From assembly GCF_021372645.1 (NCBI RefSeq), contig NZ_JAJFUC010000103.1, positions 1-47,072 of the forward strand: DNA of 47,072 nucleotides. Direction: 5' to 3'. Shown here piece after piece: positions 18,399 to 28,896 of the stretch. The DNA is from Clostridium sp. (GTDB lineage: Bacteria > Bacillota > Clostridia > Clostridiales > Clostridiaceae). The notes below the pieces were generated by a model. The model had not been told where the DNA came from. It saw nothing but the letters and a program-made list of their open reading frames with translations, and did not search any database. The first letter of the stretch is position 1. Every line of letters begins with the position of its first letter. Both the position numbers and the translations under genes were made by a program.

Positions 18399-18506
18399 AA
18401 TTATTAAAATATTTTTATAAAGAGTATATCATAAGTAGAGAACCCAAATCTATGATTTGATGTGAATGACTTACTAAGTGAGTGAATGTGAGTGGAGTGT
18501 CTTTAT
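18399..18506. other. Structured intergenic sequence downstream of ykvI-like gene
   Basis: CAAATC-TAT-GATTTG is a perfect small hairpin at about 18447-18461. ACTTAC-TAA-GTGAGT follows as another, and GTGAGTGAATGTGAGTG contains direct repeats. No T-run is seen on either strand. I cannot assign it to a known RNA. Confidence 0.3.
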
Positions 18507-19580
18507 TTATTTTTCAGATACCTTAGAAAAATCTTTTTTATGTTTATAGAAGAATATTATACATTGAGATATGAAAATTAAACTTAATAACCCAAACATA
18601 GGATATAGTTTAGTTATTAGATTTCCGAAGCCAAATTGAGAAATTAAAAGAGCAACACCTAAAACTATAAATATAGCCTTTTTAAATTTAAGATTAAATG
18701 ATTTCTCTAAGGTCTTACTTATTGAATATATATCTGAAACTTCAGTAGAAAACATCTCTAGCCAAATAATTACAAGTAATAAAGCTTGAATTATATTACC
18801 AAACCTATTTGCTACAAAAAGTAGTGGAATTTCATATATATATATATATGGTTGATTAACTGTTAATAATAAATTTATCATTAAGCAAAGCATAGTGAGT
18901 CCAATTGCACCTGTTATTACTCCAATAATCATAGTTTTAGTTTTTTTCATTTGGGTACTAAGTGGAACCAAAACTCCTGAAGCTGACAGAGTATTATATC
19001 CTGCATACAATATTGTTGAAATAGCAAGTCCTGATTTTTGCGGTGGAAAGTTAGATATATTACTAAATGAAATTGTATCTTTGCAAAATGAAAAATATAA
19101 AAATGTAATTAAGGTAAGTGTTCCAATTAATCCTGGAACAATAAAAGAATTAACCTCAATTAAGCCTTCAGTATCACGGAGTAGAAAGAATACGGCAATA
19201 GAAATCATTATTAGTGAGCCAAGTATTTGGGGTATCCCAAAAAATTGATGAATTAAGGCCCCGCTTCCAGCTAGTATTATAGAAGCGCTAGAAATAAGAA
19301 AAAAGGTAGTTATAAATCCGGTAAATTTCCCTAATATATTAGGACTTATTATATTTATAACATCACTGTATGAACTAAGATTGTAATCAATACTTATCTT
19401 TGAGATTATAGAACCCATTATAATATAGAAAATGCCACAAGCTATAATTCCTAAAAAACTATTTACTCCATACATAGTGAAAAATTCTGTAATCTCTTTT
19501 CCAGAAGCAAGTCCAGCACCAACAATTGTCCCAATAAATACTGTGGCAACTTGAAATATACTAACTAATTTCTTTTTCAA
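18507..19580 (-). CDS. YkvI-type membrane transporter
   Basis: The 357-residue protein has about ten membrane helices and the start FIGTIVGAGLASGKEI characteristic of YkvI (COG3949) proteins, which are distant relatives of the APC/SSS-fold transporters. The substrate is unknown. It starts at ATG 19580 with AAGGAGG seven to ten bases upstream. An (AT)8 run at 18834-18849 lies inside the coding region and encodes a Tyr-Ile repeat (YIYIYE). The gene is transcribed away from the YhcC-type gene and is followed by about 100 bases of structured sequence without an obvious T-run terminator. Confidence 0.85.
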   Translation of the reverse strand: MKKKLVSIFQVATVFIGTIVGAGLASGKEITEFFTMYGVNSFLGIIACGIFYIIMGSIISKISIDYNLSSYSDVINIISPNILGKFTGFITTFFLISSASIILAGSGALIHQFFGIPQILGSLIMISIAVFFLLRDTEGLIEVNSFIVPGLIGTLTLITFLYFSFCKDTISFSNISNFPPQKSGLAISTILYAGYNTLSASGVLVPLSTQMKKTKTMIIGVITGAIGLTMLCLMINLLLTVNQPYIYIYEIPLLFVANRFGNIIQALLLVIIWLEMFSTEVSDIYSISKTLEKSFNLKFKKAIFIVLGVALLISQFGFGNLITKLYPMFGLLSLIFISQCIIFFYKHKKDFSKVSEK

Positions 19581-19666
19581 TATTTATCCTCCTTGAAGAA
19601 TGTTCCTTTTATTAATATATAAAGTTTACTTTTGATTTATTCTTTAAATCTATAATATTTAAAAAA

Positions 19667-19720
19667 GTCATTTTCAAAAAGTAACTACTATGTTAGTCTA
19701 TTATTTTCTTTCAGATTCCT
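19667..19720. repeat. Diverged copy of the palindromic repeat
   Basis: GTCATTTTCAAAAAGTAAC...TATGTTAGTCTATT...CAGATTCCT follows the order of the copy at 18343, with several substitutions. The ends no longer pair well. It lies between the divergent ykvI-like and YhcC-type genes. Confidence 0.45.
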
Positions 19721-19845
19721 AATGTACATTTAATAATGTACAATGTACAATAAAGAAAGAAAAATTAATTTGAATTTAAAAAACTTATCAATAAATTTTG
19801 TAGAATTTTTTACATTTACTGATGATGTGGAAATCAGGAGGAAGT

Positions 19846-20772
19846 ATGAATAATTTTTGGAATGGAAAGAGATATCACAGCTTAAACTATTTTTTAAGAG
19901 ATAAATTTGGAGAAAAGGTATTTAAAATATCTCTAGATGGCGGATTTTCATGTCCTAATAGAGATGGAAAGATAAGTAGTGGTGGTTGTCTTTTCTGCAG
20001 TGAAAGCGGTTCAGGAGATTATGCTGGAGATAGAGAATTATCTATTACAAAGCAATTTAATGACATAAAAGAAATGATGGCACATAAGTGGAAGAATGGA
20101 AAGTATGTTGCCTATTTTCAAGCTTATACTAATACATATGCACCAACTAAAGAATTAAGGATCAAATATGAGGAAGCTTTAAACCAAGAGGGTGTTGTAG
20201 CAATTGCAATAGCAACAAGGCCAGATTGTTTAGGTGATGATATATTGGATTTATTAGAAGAGATAAATAGTAAAGTTTATCTTTGGATAGAACTTGGACT
20301 TCAAACTTCAAATGATGAAACTGCTAAGAGAATAAATAGAGGATATAAATTAGAAACTTTTAATGAGGCAATGAAAAAACTAAAAGAAAGAAATATTGAT
20401 GTAGTAGTACATGACATCTTAGGACTACCAGGTGAAACTAAAGAAGAGATGTTAAAAACCATAGATTATATTTCTCACTCAGGGGCTAAGGGAATTAAGT
20501 TTCATTTACTTCATTTAATGAAGCAAACACCAATGGTAAAAATATATGAAAAAGGTGAACTTGAATTTTTATCACAAGAATATTATATAGAGTTAATAAC
20601 AAAAGGCATATCTATACTTCCTAAAGATATGGTAGTACATAGATTAACAGGGGATGCACCAAGGGAACTTTTAATTGGACCTATGTGGAGCTTGAAAAAG
20701 TGGGAAGTTTTAAATTCAATAGATAAGGCTTTAGAAGATAATGATTTATGGCAGGGAAAAAATTTTGTGTAA
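19846..20772 (+). CDS. Radical SAM protein, YhcC/YtqA type (TIGR01212 family)
   Basis: A 308-residue radical SAM protein with the atypical cysteine spacing of this family: C36-x11-C48-x2-C51 (FSCPNRDG, GGCLFC). ESGSGDYAG, YFQAYTNTYAP and HDILGLPGET also fit. Its relatives are broadly conserved and suspected to act in tRNA or lipid modification, but the role here is unproven. AGGAGG lies four bases before the ATG at 19846; an upstream ATG at 19822 or 19825 has no site. ComB follows after a 95-base gap. Confidence 0.88.
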   Translation: MNNFWNGKRYHSLNYFLRDKFGEKVFKISLDGGFSCPNRDGKISSGGCLFCSESGSGDYAGDRELSITKQFNDIKEMMAHKWKNGKYVAYFQAYTNTYAPTKELRIKYEEALNQEGVVAIAIATRPDCLGDDILDLLEEINSKVYLWIELGLQTSNDETAKRINRGYKLETFNEAMKKLKERNIDVVVHDILGLPGETKEEMLKTIDYISHSGAKGIKFHLLHLMKQTPMVKIYEKGELEFLSQEYYIELITKGISILPKDMVVHRLTGDAPRELLIGPMWSLKKWEVLNSIDKALEDNDLWQGKNFV

Positions 20773-20867
20773 TAAGTGGATAATAGGTTTATTAATATAA
20801 TATTTTTTAAGCTTAAATTTCACACAAGATATAGCTAACCCAAAGATATAAGTATGGAGGAAATAAA

Positions 20868-21590
20868 TTGAAAGTAGATATTATAATATCAGCAGACCAT
20901 ATAATTGAAAGTAAAATTGAAAATAAGATTGCAGTTGTAATAGATATGTTCAGGGCAACTTCTGTAATAGTTACAGCACTAAATAATGGGTGCAAAGAAG
21001 TTATTCCTTATTTAACAATTAAAGAAACCTTAGAACATTCTAGTAAGCTTAATAGAGAAGATTACATATTAGGAGGAGAACGAAGAGCGGTTAAAATAGA
21101 CAGCTTTGATTTATCTAATTCTCCATTAGAATATACAGAAGAAGTAATAAAAAATAAGACAGTATTAATGACTACTACAAATGGAACTAGAACTCTTACA
21201 AAATCAACTTCTGCTAAAAGAATATTAATAGCAGCTATGATAAATGCAAAAGCAGTAGCTAAAGAATTACTGCAGATAAATGAAGATGTAGTTATCATTA
21301 ATGCAGGAACAAGTGGCAATTTTTCGATGGATGATTATATTTGTGGTGGATATATAATTAATGAAATGTTAAAGACTGATAAGAACTTAGAACTTACAGA
21401 TATAGCAAAGACAGCTAATATGGTATATGAAGAAAATCCTGATATAATAAGCTACGTAAAAGAGGCCACACATTATTCAGTTATGAAATCTTTAAAGTTA
21501 AATGATGACATTGAATATTGCACTAAAAAGAGCATTATGGAAATAGTGCCAGAATATAAAGATAATAAGATAACAAGATATATTATCTAA
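20868..21590 (+). CDS. comB: 2-phosphosulfolactate phosphatase family (ComB)
   Basis: A 240-residue ComB-family phosphatase. VVIDMFRATSVI near the N terminus, GGERRAVKIDSFDLSNSP and TTTNGTRTL are the family's active-site segments. In methanogens ComB makes sulfolactate for coenzyme M; clostridia do not make coenzyme M, so this protein probably dephosphorylates another compound or supports sulfolactate or sulfonate metabolism. The TTG start has GGAGGAAA seven bases upstream. No other sulfonate gene is nearby. Confidence 0.85.
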   Translation: MKVDIIISADHIIESKIENKIAVVIDMFRATSVIVTALNNGCKEVIPYLTIKETLEHSSKLNREDYILGGERRAVKIDSFDLSNSPLEYTEEVIKNKTVLMTTTNGTRTLTKSTSAKRILIAAMINAKAVAKELLQINEDVVIINAGTSGNFSMDDYICGGYIINEMLKTDKNLELTDIAKTANMVYEENPDIISYVKEATHYSVMKSLKLNDDIEYCTKKSIMEIVPEYKDNKITRYII

Positions 21591-21643
21591 AAAGGATATA
21601 TGCAGTAAAAATTAGGGTTAACAAGGTATCGAATTATATAAGA

Positions 21644-21691
21644 TGTTCATAAATAAGTGTAGGATAAACTTTTATTAGTTTATCCTGAACA
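21644..21691. repeat. Nested inverted repeat after comB
   Basis: AGGATAAAC (21661-21669) pairs with GTTTATCCT (21678-21686), and TGTTC pairs with GAACA outside it. There is no T-run, so it is a weak terminator at best. It precedes the ileS T-box leader. Confidence 0.4.
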
Positions 21692-21744
21692 AGCTTCACT
21701 ATTAATTGACATTTAAAAATCATTAATATATAATTATTACAATA

Positions 21745-22007
21745 AAAGACTATGATTAGGAAAATTATCTTTGATGTTATTTTTAGAGAGTAGCTGTCTG
21801 GTGAAAAGCTATATTAAATCTTAGAGAAAATCACCTAGGAGTTGGAGACTGAAAGGCAAAACTGGCCAAATAAGTCATCACGTAACAGCCTGCGTTAAAG
21901 GATAGAGTATTTATGTACTTGAAATAAAGCATTTAATTTTGAGGTTAAATGTTTAGCCTTAGGTGGTTTGCGAATTTAACTTCGTCCTGTAGGATGGAGT
22001 TTTTTTA
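21745..22007 (+). promoter_or_regulatory. T-box leader of ileS (isoleucine specifier)
   Basis: The leader has a stem I region with AGAGAGTAGCTG, a probable specifier codon ATC at 21830-21832 (GAAA-ATC-ACC, followed by A), the T-box core TTAGGTGGTTTGCG at 21959-21972, and a terminator directly after. Uncharged tRNA-Ile would pair with the specifier and T-box to allow read-through into ileS. Confidence 0.88.
21978..22007 (+). terminator. T-box terminator before ileS
   Basis: AACTTCGTCCT pairs with AGGATGGAGTT around a TGT-sized loop, followed by six or more T. The 5' arm overlaps the region used by the antiterminator. Confidence 0.85.
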
Positions 22008-22088
22008 CGTCTAAAAAAATATATAATAGGGAAACATTTCTTAAAAGAAAAAATATATAGTTTACTCAAAATGAAAGGGGAAAATTTA

Positions 22089-25000
22089 ATGTATAACAAA
22101 GTAGATTCGTCAAAAGGCACTGTAAGCATGGAAAAAGATATTTCAAAGTTTTGGACAGAAAAAGATATTATAAAGAAGAGTTTTGATTCAAACAAAGATG
22201 GAGAGTATTTTACTTTCTATGATGGCCCTCCAACAGCAAATGGAAAACCTCATGTTGGTCATATTTTAACAAGGGTTATGAAAGATATAATTCCTAGATA
22301 TAAAGTTATGAAGGGATATAAGGTTATAAGAAAAGCTGGATGGGATACTCATGGTCTTCCAGTAGAATTAGAAATAGAAAAGAAGCTTGGAATCTCAGGC
22401 AAAGGACAAATTGAAGATTTTGGCGTAGAGAAATTCGTTAAGGAATGTAAAGAGAGTGTATTTTCATATGTAAGCCTATGGAAAGAAATGTCTGAGCAAA
22501 TAGGATATTGGGTGGATATGGATGATCCATATGTAACGTACCATGATAACTATATTGAGTCTGAATGGTGGGCTTTAAAACAAATGTGGGATAAGAAATT
22601 ACTATATCAAGGTCATAAGGTAATGCCTTACTGTCCAAGGTGCGGAACTGCACTTTCATCTCATGAAGTAGCTCAAGGATATAAGGATGTTAAAGATTTA
22701 ACGGCAACTGCAAAGTTTAAAGTTAAAGGAGAAGAAAACAAGTATATATTAGCTTGGACAACAACACCTTGGACTTTACCATCTAATTTAGCTTTATGTA
22801 TTAATAAATCATATACATATGCAGAAGTTAAGGTAGGCGAAGAAACTTATATTTTAGCTAAGGATTTAATAACAAAAGTATTAGGTGACACAGAATATGA
22901 ATTAGTTAAAGAATTCAAGGGTGAAGAATTATTAGGTGTAGAATATAAACAATTACTTCCTTTTGCTAAAGTTGAAGGAAAAGCATTTGTAGTAATACAT
23001 GGTGATTATGTAACACTTACAGATGGTACTGGAATAGTACATATTGCACCAGCTTATGGTGAAGATGATAGTCTTGTTGCAAAGAAAAATGGAATTACCT
23101 TTGTAAACTTAGTAGATGCAAGTGGTAATTTTGTAGAAGAAGTTACACCATGGGCAGGAAAGTTTGTTAAGAAATGTGATGAAAGCATTGTTAAGTATTT
23201 AGAAGAGCATAATCAACTATTTAGTGCGCAAAAGCACACTCACTCATATCCACATTGCTGGAGATGTGATACTCCACTTTTATATTATCCAAAAGATAGT
23301 TGGTTTGTTGCAATGACTCAAGTTAGAGATAAATTACTTGAAAATAATAATAAAATAAATTGGTATCCTGATAACACTAGAACAGGAAGATTTGGTAAGT
23401 TCCTTGAAAATGTTATTGATTGGGGTATCTCAAGAGATAGATATTGGGGAACACCACTTCCTATATGGGAATGTGAATGTGGTCATAAGGAATGTATTGG
23501 TAGTAGATCAGAATTAGAAGAAAAAGCAACTACAGATTGTAAGGGTGTAGAATTGCACAAACCTTATGTAGATGGAATAAAATTAAAATGTCCAAATTGC
23601 GAAAAGGAAATGACTAGAACTCGTGAAGTAATTGACTGTTGGTTTGATTCAGGTTCAATGCCTTTTGCTCAATGGCATTATCCATTTGAAAATAAGGAAA
23701 CTTTTGAAGCAAATTTCCCAGCTCAATTTATTTCAGAAGCTGTTGATCAAACTAGAGGATGGTTCTATACATTACTTGCTATTTCAACATGTATATTTGA
23801 TACAAATTCATTTGAAAACTGTATCGTATTAGGTCATGTTTTAGATAAAAAAGGACTTAAGATGTCTAAGCATAAAGGAAATGTTGTAGATCCATTTGAA
23901 GTATTAAACAGTCAAGGAGCAGATGCTACAAGATGGCATTTCTATACTGCAAGTGCACCATGGCTTCCAACAAGATTCTCAATTGATGATGTTGGAGAGG
24001 CTCAAAGAAAGTTCTTAGGAACATTATGGAATGTATATTCATTTTATGTTTTATATGCTGAAATAGATAATTTTGACCCAACAAAGTATGCAGATTTTGT
24101 TTCAGATAATGTAATGGATAAATGGATTATATCAAAATTAAATACATTAATTGAAACTGTTGACGGTAATTTAAATACTTATAAAATCACTCAATCAGCT
24201 CTTGCTATTGAAGATTTTACAGATGAGTTATCAAACTGGTATGTAAGAAGAAATAGATCAAGATATTGGTCACAAGAATTAAGTGATGATAAGATAGGTG
24301 CTTATGTAACTTTATACAAGGTATTAACAAATTTGGTAAAAGTTGCCTCACCATTTGTACCATTTATGACAGAAGAAATTTATCAAAATTTAGTTGTAAA
24401 TCTTGATAAAAATGCAGATGAAAGTATTCATTTATGTGTTTGGCCAGAAGTTAATAAGGAAGCTATAAATAAAGATTTAGAGAAAGACATGGATTTAGCT
24501 TATACACTTGTTAAACTTGGAAGAAGTGCTAGAAATGCTGCTAATATTAAGAACAGGCAACCACTTTCAGAAATACTAATTTCAACAAAGTCACTTCCAG
24601 CATACTATGGAGATATTGTAAAAGAAGAATTAAATATTAAAGAAGTTGAGCTTGGAGCTGATCTTTCAAAATATGTAAACTTTGAAATAAAACCTAACTT
24701 ACCAGTTATAGGAAAATTGTATGGTAAATTAATTCCACAAATTAAGAAAGCAATTTCAGAGAAAGATCAAATGGAATTAGCTCAAAAAATTAAAAATGGT
24801 GGAAGTGAAACTATTGATGTTAATGGTATCGAAATAACTCTTACAAATGAAAATCTTTTAGTTACAATGCAAGGGCTAGAAGGATATGCATTTGCTGGAG
24901 AAGGTGAACTTGGAGTTGTTTTAGATACAACAATTACACCAGAACTTCAAGAAGAAGGGCATGTAAGAGAAATTATTTCAAAGATTCAAAATATGAGAAA

Positions 25001-25202
25001 AGATAAGGGTTTTGAAGTTTCAGATAAGATAAAACTTTATGTAGCCAATAATGATATGTTGATAGGTGTTATTGAAAAGTTTGAAGAAATAATTAAGAAA
25101 GAAACTTTAACTTGTGAAATTATTTATAATACAGAAGCAGGATATGCCGAAACTATTATAAATAGTGAAGCATTAAATATGAATGTTGAAGTTATAAAGT
25201 AG
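22089..25202 (+). CDS. ileS: Isoleucyl-tRNA synthetase
   Basis: IleS charges tRNA-Ile. From the ATG at 22089 it has 1037 residues. The class I signatures are [12 protein letters not shown] (HIGH motif) and LKMSKHKGN (KMSKS motif). An editing domain lies between them ([10 protein letters not shown]), and two CxxC zinc-binding pairs occur near CECGHKEC and CPNCEKE. The length, C-terminal region and motif forms fit the type 2 (eukaryote-like) IleS, a form often naturally resistant to mupirocin. The ATG follows AAAGGGGA by eight bases; an ATG six codons upstream overlaps that site. Expression is controlled by the T-box leader. Confidence 0.96.
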   Translation: MYNKVDSSKGTVSMEKDISKFWTEKDIIKKSFDSNKDGEYFTFYDGPPTANGKPHVGHILTRVMKDIIPRYKVMKGYKVIRKAGWDTHGLPVELEIEKKLGISGKGQIEDFGVEKFVKECKESVFSYVSLWKEMSEQIGYWVDMDDPYVTYHDNYIESEWWALKQMWDKKLLYQGHKVMPYCPRCGTALSSHEVAQGYKDVKDLTATAKFKVKGEENKYILAWTTTPWTLPSNLALCINKSYTYAEVKVGEETYILAKDLITKVLGDTEYELVKEFKGEELLGVEYKQLLPFAKVEGKAFVVIHGDYVTLTDGTGIVHIAPAYGEDDSLVAKKNGITFVNLVDASGNFVEEVTPWAGKFVKKCDESIVKYLEEHNQLFSAQKHTHSYPHCWRCDTPLLYYPKDSWFVAMTQVRDKLLENNNKINWYPDNTRTGRFGKFLENVIDWGISRDRYWGTPLPIWECECGHKECIGSRSELEEKATTDCKGVELHKPYVDGIKLKCPNCEKEMTRTREVIDCWFDSGSMPFAQWHYPFENKETFEANFPAQFISEAVDQTRGWFYTLLAISTCIFDTNSFENCIVLGHVLDKKGLKMSKHKGNVVDPFEVLNSQGADATRWHFYTASAPWLPTRFSIDDVGEAQRKFLGTLWNVYSFYVLYAEIDNFDPTKYADFVSDNVMDKWIISKLNTLIETVDGNLNTYKITQSALAIEDFTDELSNWYVRRNRSRYWSQELSDDKIGAYVTLYKVLTNLVKVASPFVPFMTEEIYQNLVVNLDKNADESIHLCVWPEVNKEAINKDLEKDMDLAYTLVKLGRSARNAANIKNRQPLSEILISTKSLPAYYGDIVKEELNIKEVELGADLSKYVNFEIKPNLPVIGKLYGKLIPQIKKAISEKDQMELAQKIKNGGSETIDVNGIEITLTNENLLVTMQGLEGYAFAGEGELGVVLDTTITPELQEEGHVREIISKIQNMRKDKGFEVSDKIKLYVANNDMLIGVIEKFEEIIKKETLTCEIIYNTEAGYAETIINSEALNMNVEVIK

Positions 25203-25231
25203 TAATAATGCATATTTAATACCTAAATATT

Positions 25232-25268
25232 GACTAGGAATTGAAAGAATTTATTGAGATTCCTAGTT
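25232..25268 (+). terminator. Hairpin after ileS
   Basis: GACTAGGAAT pairs with ATTCCTAGTT across a 17-base loop. The following ATTCTGCTTTT is only moderately T-rich. Confidence 0.5.
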
Positions 25269-25419
25269 ATTCTGCTTTTAAGACTATATTTTGTAATTTT
25301 AGAATATGGATTCTTATAGCTAATATTCTACATCAATTCAATAAAGTTATAAATTTGAGATTAAAAATTATGATTTCTGATAAAACTTATTATAAAATAA
25401 TAAATTATTTATAGTATTG

Positions 25420-25449
25420 TTGATTTATAACATGATATATTAGTATAAT
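25420..25449 (+). promoter_or_regulatory. Putative sigma-A promoter of ccpA
   Basis: TTGATT (25420-25425) and TATAAT (25444-25449) are 18 bases apart, 35 bases before the ccpA start. Confidence 0.6.
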
Positions 25450-25466
25450 GGAATTATCTAGAATAA

Positions 25467-26483
<1,017 letters not shown>

Positions 26484-26487
26484 TTAA

Positions 26488-26521
26488 GGTATACTCACTT
26501 GTTATTTTTTTGAATATGCCT
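26488..26521. repeat. Short palindromic repeat after ccpA
   Basis: Read on the minus strand it is AGGCATATTCAAAAAAATAAC followed by AAGTGAGTATACC, matching the left half of the 18343 and 11074 copies. AGGTATA and TATGCCT pair imperfectly at the ends. It starts four bases after the ccpA stop region. Confidence 0.55.
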
Positions 26522-26527
26522 AAAATA

Positions 26528-26577
26528 AAAGAACTAGTTTAAGATGAGTTTTCTTCATTTTAGAATAGTTCTTTTTT
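26528..26577 (+). terminator. Terminator of ccpA
   Basis: AGAACTAGTTTAA-type left arm pairs with TTTTAGAATAGTTCT, and TTTTTTG follows. It comes after the palindromic repeat. Confidence 0.75.
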
Positions 26578-26628
26578 GTGTTTATTAAATTTTAGAATTT
26601 TTCATTTAGATATAGATTTTTAGATTAA

Positions 26629-26648
26629 TTAGTTGCGGTTGCAACTAA
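26629..26648. promoter_or_regulatory. MarR operator 1
   Basis: TTAGTTGC-N4-GCAACTAA is a 20-base inverted repeat that covers the -35 element (TTGCGG, 26633-26638). Confidence 0.7.
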
Positions 26649-26661
26649 TTAATGCTAAAAT
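26633..26661 (+). promoter_or_regulatory. Promoter of the marR-MATE operon
   Basis: TTGCGG (26633-26638) and TAAAAT (26656-26661) are 17 bases apart. Both elements are flanked or covered by MarR-type inverted repeats. Confidence 0.65.
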
Positions 26662-26679
26662 AGTTGTTATTGCAACTAT
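26660..26679. promoter_or_regulatory. MarR operator 2
   Basis: ATAGTTG-N6-CAACTAT repeats the pattern of operator 1 (centres 31 bases apart, three helical turns), just downstream of the -10 element. Confidence 0.7.
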
Positions 26680-26727
26680 TAGGTTATGAAAACTATGTTG
26701 CTTTAATAATGACAGGAGAGAATTAAT

Positions 26728-27144
26728 ATGGAAAGTTATCAACATATAGGCAAGTATATTAGCGATATTCACAAATCGAGTTGTATTTATTTCAATAAGG
26801 AATTTGGTAAAATTGGAATAGGTGCAGGTGAATATACATTTTTATTAAATCTCTACAGATGTGATGGGATAACACAAGAAGAGTTAACGGAGAAAGTTAA
26901 ATTAGATAAAGCAACTACTGCAAGGGCTATAAAAAAATTAGAAGATAAGGGTTATGTAAAGCGAGTAAAAAAAGAAAATGACAGACGAGCTTACAAACTT
27001 GAAATTACAGAAAAGGCAGATCAAATAAGAGAAAAAGTGTATTTAATAATGGATGAGTGGGAAACTAAGGTTAAAAATTGTTTTACTAATGAAGAATCTC
27101 AAGAATTAATGAAATTATTAAATAAATTATCTAAAAGTTTTTAA
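26728..27144 (+). CDS. MarR-family transcriptional regulator
   Basis: A 138-residue winged-helix MarR protein. The helix-turn-helix runs through EELTEKVKLDKATTARAIKKLEDKGYVKR (residues about 51-79), and the wing KKENDRRAYKLEIT carries the DxR motif typical of the family. Twin inverted repeats overlapping its promoter suggest it represses its own operon and the MATE pump 18 bases downstream. The inducer is unknown, probably a small aromatic or drug-like compound transported by the pump. AGGAGAG precedes the ATG. Confidence 0.9.
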   Translation: MESYQHIGKYISDIHKSSCIYFNKEFGKIGIGAGEYTFLLNLYRCDGITQEELTEKVKLDKATTARAIKKLEDKGYVKRVKKENDRRAYKLEITEKADQIREKVYLIMDEWETKVKNCFTNEESQELMKLLNKLSKSF

Positions 27145-27162
27145 TTACTAAGGAGGATAATT

Positions 27163-28536
27163 ATGAATAGTCAGAAACGTTTAGGCGAAATGAAGGTAGG
27201 AAAATTATTATTGGAATTTTCAATTCCAGCTATTATAGGTATGTTAGTTAATACTTTATATAATATAATAGATAGAATATTTATTGGACACATAGAAGGA
27301 ATAGGAAGCCTTGCAATGGCAGGAGTTGGAGTGACTATGCCATTAATGTTTATAATTTTAGCATTTGGTATGTTAATTGGAATTGGGACAGCTACTAGAA
27401 TATCAATAAAACTTGGACAGCATGATAAAGAAGGTGCAGAGAAACATTTAGGTAATGCATTTACTTTAATAATAATAATAAGTATTTTGTTAACAATATT
27501 CGGACTTTTATTTGCTAATCCACTTCTAAAAATGTTTGGAGCAAGTGAAAATATTATAGGATATGGGGAACAATTTATTCAAGTAATTTTTATAGGTTGT
27601 ATATTTAATTTGATAAGTTTTAGTCTTAACCATTCAATTAGAAGTGATGGAAGTCCTAAAATAGCTATGGCATCTATGCTTATAAGTGCTATTATAAATA
27701 TTATTTTAGATCCTATATTCATATTTGGATTAAATCTTGGTGTTAGAGGAGGAGCACTTGGAACCGTTGTTGCACAAATAGTAAGTAGTATTGGGATTAT
27801 ATATTATTTTACTAAAGGTTCTAGTACTCTTAAAATTAGAAAGAAAAACTTAAAATTAGATAAAAGTGTAGTATTAAGTATTTTTGCAATAGGAATAAGT
27901 CCATTTAGTATGCAACTTGCGCAAAGTGCAGTTCAAATAGCTTGTAATAATTCGTTACAAACATATGGAGGGGATTTAGCAGTAAGTGCAATGACAATAA
28001 TAAACAGTTTAGCAATGGTATTTTTAATGCCGATTTTTGGATTAAATCAAGGGCTTCAACCTATAATAGGCTATAATTTTGGAGCTGAAAAACATGATAG
28101 AATTAAGCAAGCAGTAAAATATGGAGTTATTACAGCTACGATAATAGTTACAATGGGTTTTTTAGTGATTGAAGGATTTTCAGAAAAATTAGTTATGATT
28201 TTTAATAATGATTCTTCACTTATAGAAATCACTTCACATGGAATGAGGATATTTTTAATTATGTTACCATTCATAGGGGGACAAATTATAGTTACTAATT
28301 ACTTTCAATCAATTGGACGAGTTAAGATATCAATGTTCTTAAGTCTACTAAGACAAGTTATAATATTAATTCCGTGCCTTTTAATAATTCCAATGTTTAA
28401 GGGTTTAGATGGGGTATGGATTGCTGGCGCAACATCCGACGTTTTATCGGTTATAATCACACTTTTTGTATTTATTAAAACAGCAAAAGGATTAATGGGA
28501 AATAGAAAAGTTCAGGAGGTTGCAATAGAAAATTAA
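27163..28536 (+). CDS. MATE-family efflux transporter
   Basis: This 457-residue protein has twelve predicted membrane helices in two similar halves, as for multidrug and toxin extrusion proteins driven by Na+ or H+. Typical segments are IPAIIGMLVNTLYNIIDRIFIG at the start, LNHSIRSDGSPKIAM, and QGLQPIIGYNFGA near the second half. It follows the MarR gene by 18 bases with an AAGGAGG site, so the pair is a regulator-pump operon. The exported compound cannot be predicted. A strong bidirectional terminator follows. Confidence 0.9.
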   Translation: MNSQKRLGEMKVGKLLLEFSIPAIIGMLVNTLYNIIDRIFIGHIEGIGSLAMAGVGVTMPLMFIILAFGMLIGIGTATRISIKLGQHDKEGAEKHLGNAFTLIIIISILLTIFGLLFANPLLKMFGASENIIGYGEQFIQVIFIGCIFNLISFSLNHSIRSDGSPKIAMASMLISAIINIILDPIFIFGLNLGVRGGALGTVVAQIVSSIGIIYYFTKGSSTLKIRKKNLKLDKSVVLSIFAIGISPFSMQLAQSAVQIACNNSLQTYGGDLAVSAMTIINSLAMVFLMPIFGLNQGLQPIIGYNFGAEKHDRIKQAVKYGVITATIIVTMGFLVIEGFSEKLVMIFNNDSSLIEITSHGMRIFLIMLPFIGGQIIVTNYFQSIGRVKISMFLSLLRQVIILIPCLLIIPMFKGLDGVWIAGATSDVLSVIITLFVFIKTAKGLMGNRKVQEVAIEN

Positions 28537-28547
28537 ATTAATAAATA

Positions 28548-28600
28548 ATAATAGGGAGGTTTCAAAATTTTTAATAATTTTGAAACTTCCCTATTTTATT
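28548..28600. terminator. Bidirectional terminator
   Basis: A 20-base-pair near-perfect stem (from 28550 to 28597) has T-runs on both strands. It separates the MATE gene from the convergent small gene on the minus strand. Confidence 0.85.
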
Positions 28601-28785
28601 TAAAGGATTCCTTCGCTTTTTAAAATATTTTCTAAATTCTGAACTCTATTAGATAGGCAGATAAATTTTTCCTTCAAATGTTCCTTTGAAGGTCCATTAT
28701 CATTGATAAATTTCTCCATATCTTCAACAGTCTTTAAGGCTTCTTCTACATCTTGCTGAGCTATTTTTAAATTTAAATTGTTCAT
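28600..28785 (-). CDS. Small coiled-coil-like protein, unknown function
   Basis: A 61-residue charged protein, with Leu/Ile spacing consistent with two helices forming a coiled coil (about 5-30 and 35-58). No membrane segment or cysteine-metal motif. The AAGGAGA site eight bases before the ATG makes it a credible gene. I do not recognise the family. It is flanked by a terminator downstream and by spmA divergently upstream. Confidence 0.6.
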   Translation of the reverse strand: MNNLNLKIAQQDVEEALKTVEDMEKFINDNGPSKEHLKEKFICLSNRVQNLENILKSEGIL

Positions 28786-28896
28786 AAAAAGTTCTCCTTC
28801 TAAATATAATTATGCTTAGTAATTATATCCTATCACTACTAAAAAACAAGTGCAAGGAATATAAATGTAAAGAATAATTATACTATGGAGGGTAAT

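Noticed and set aside
22438-22659. Minus-strand 73-codon frame inside ileS
   Set aside because: It overlaps an essential gene fully, lacks a ribosome site and has no recognisable content.
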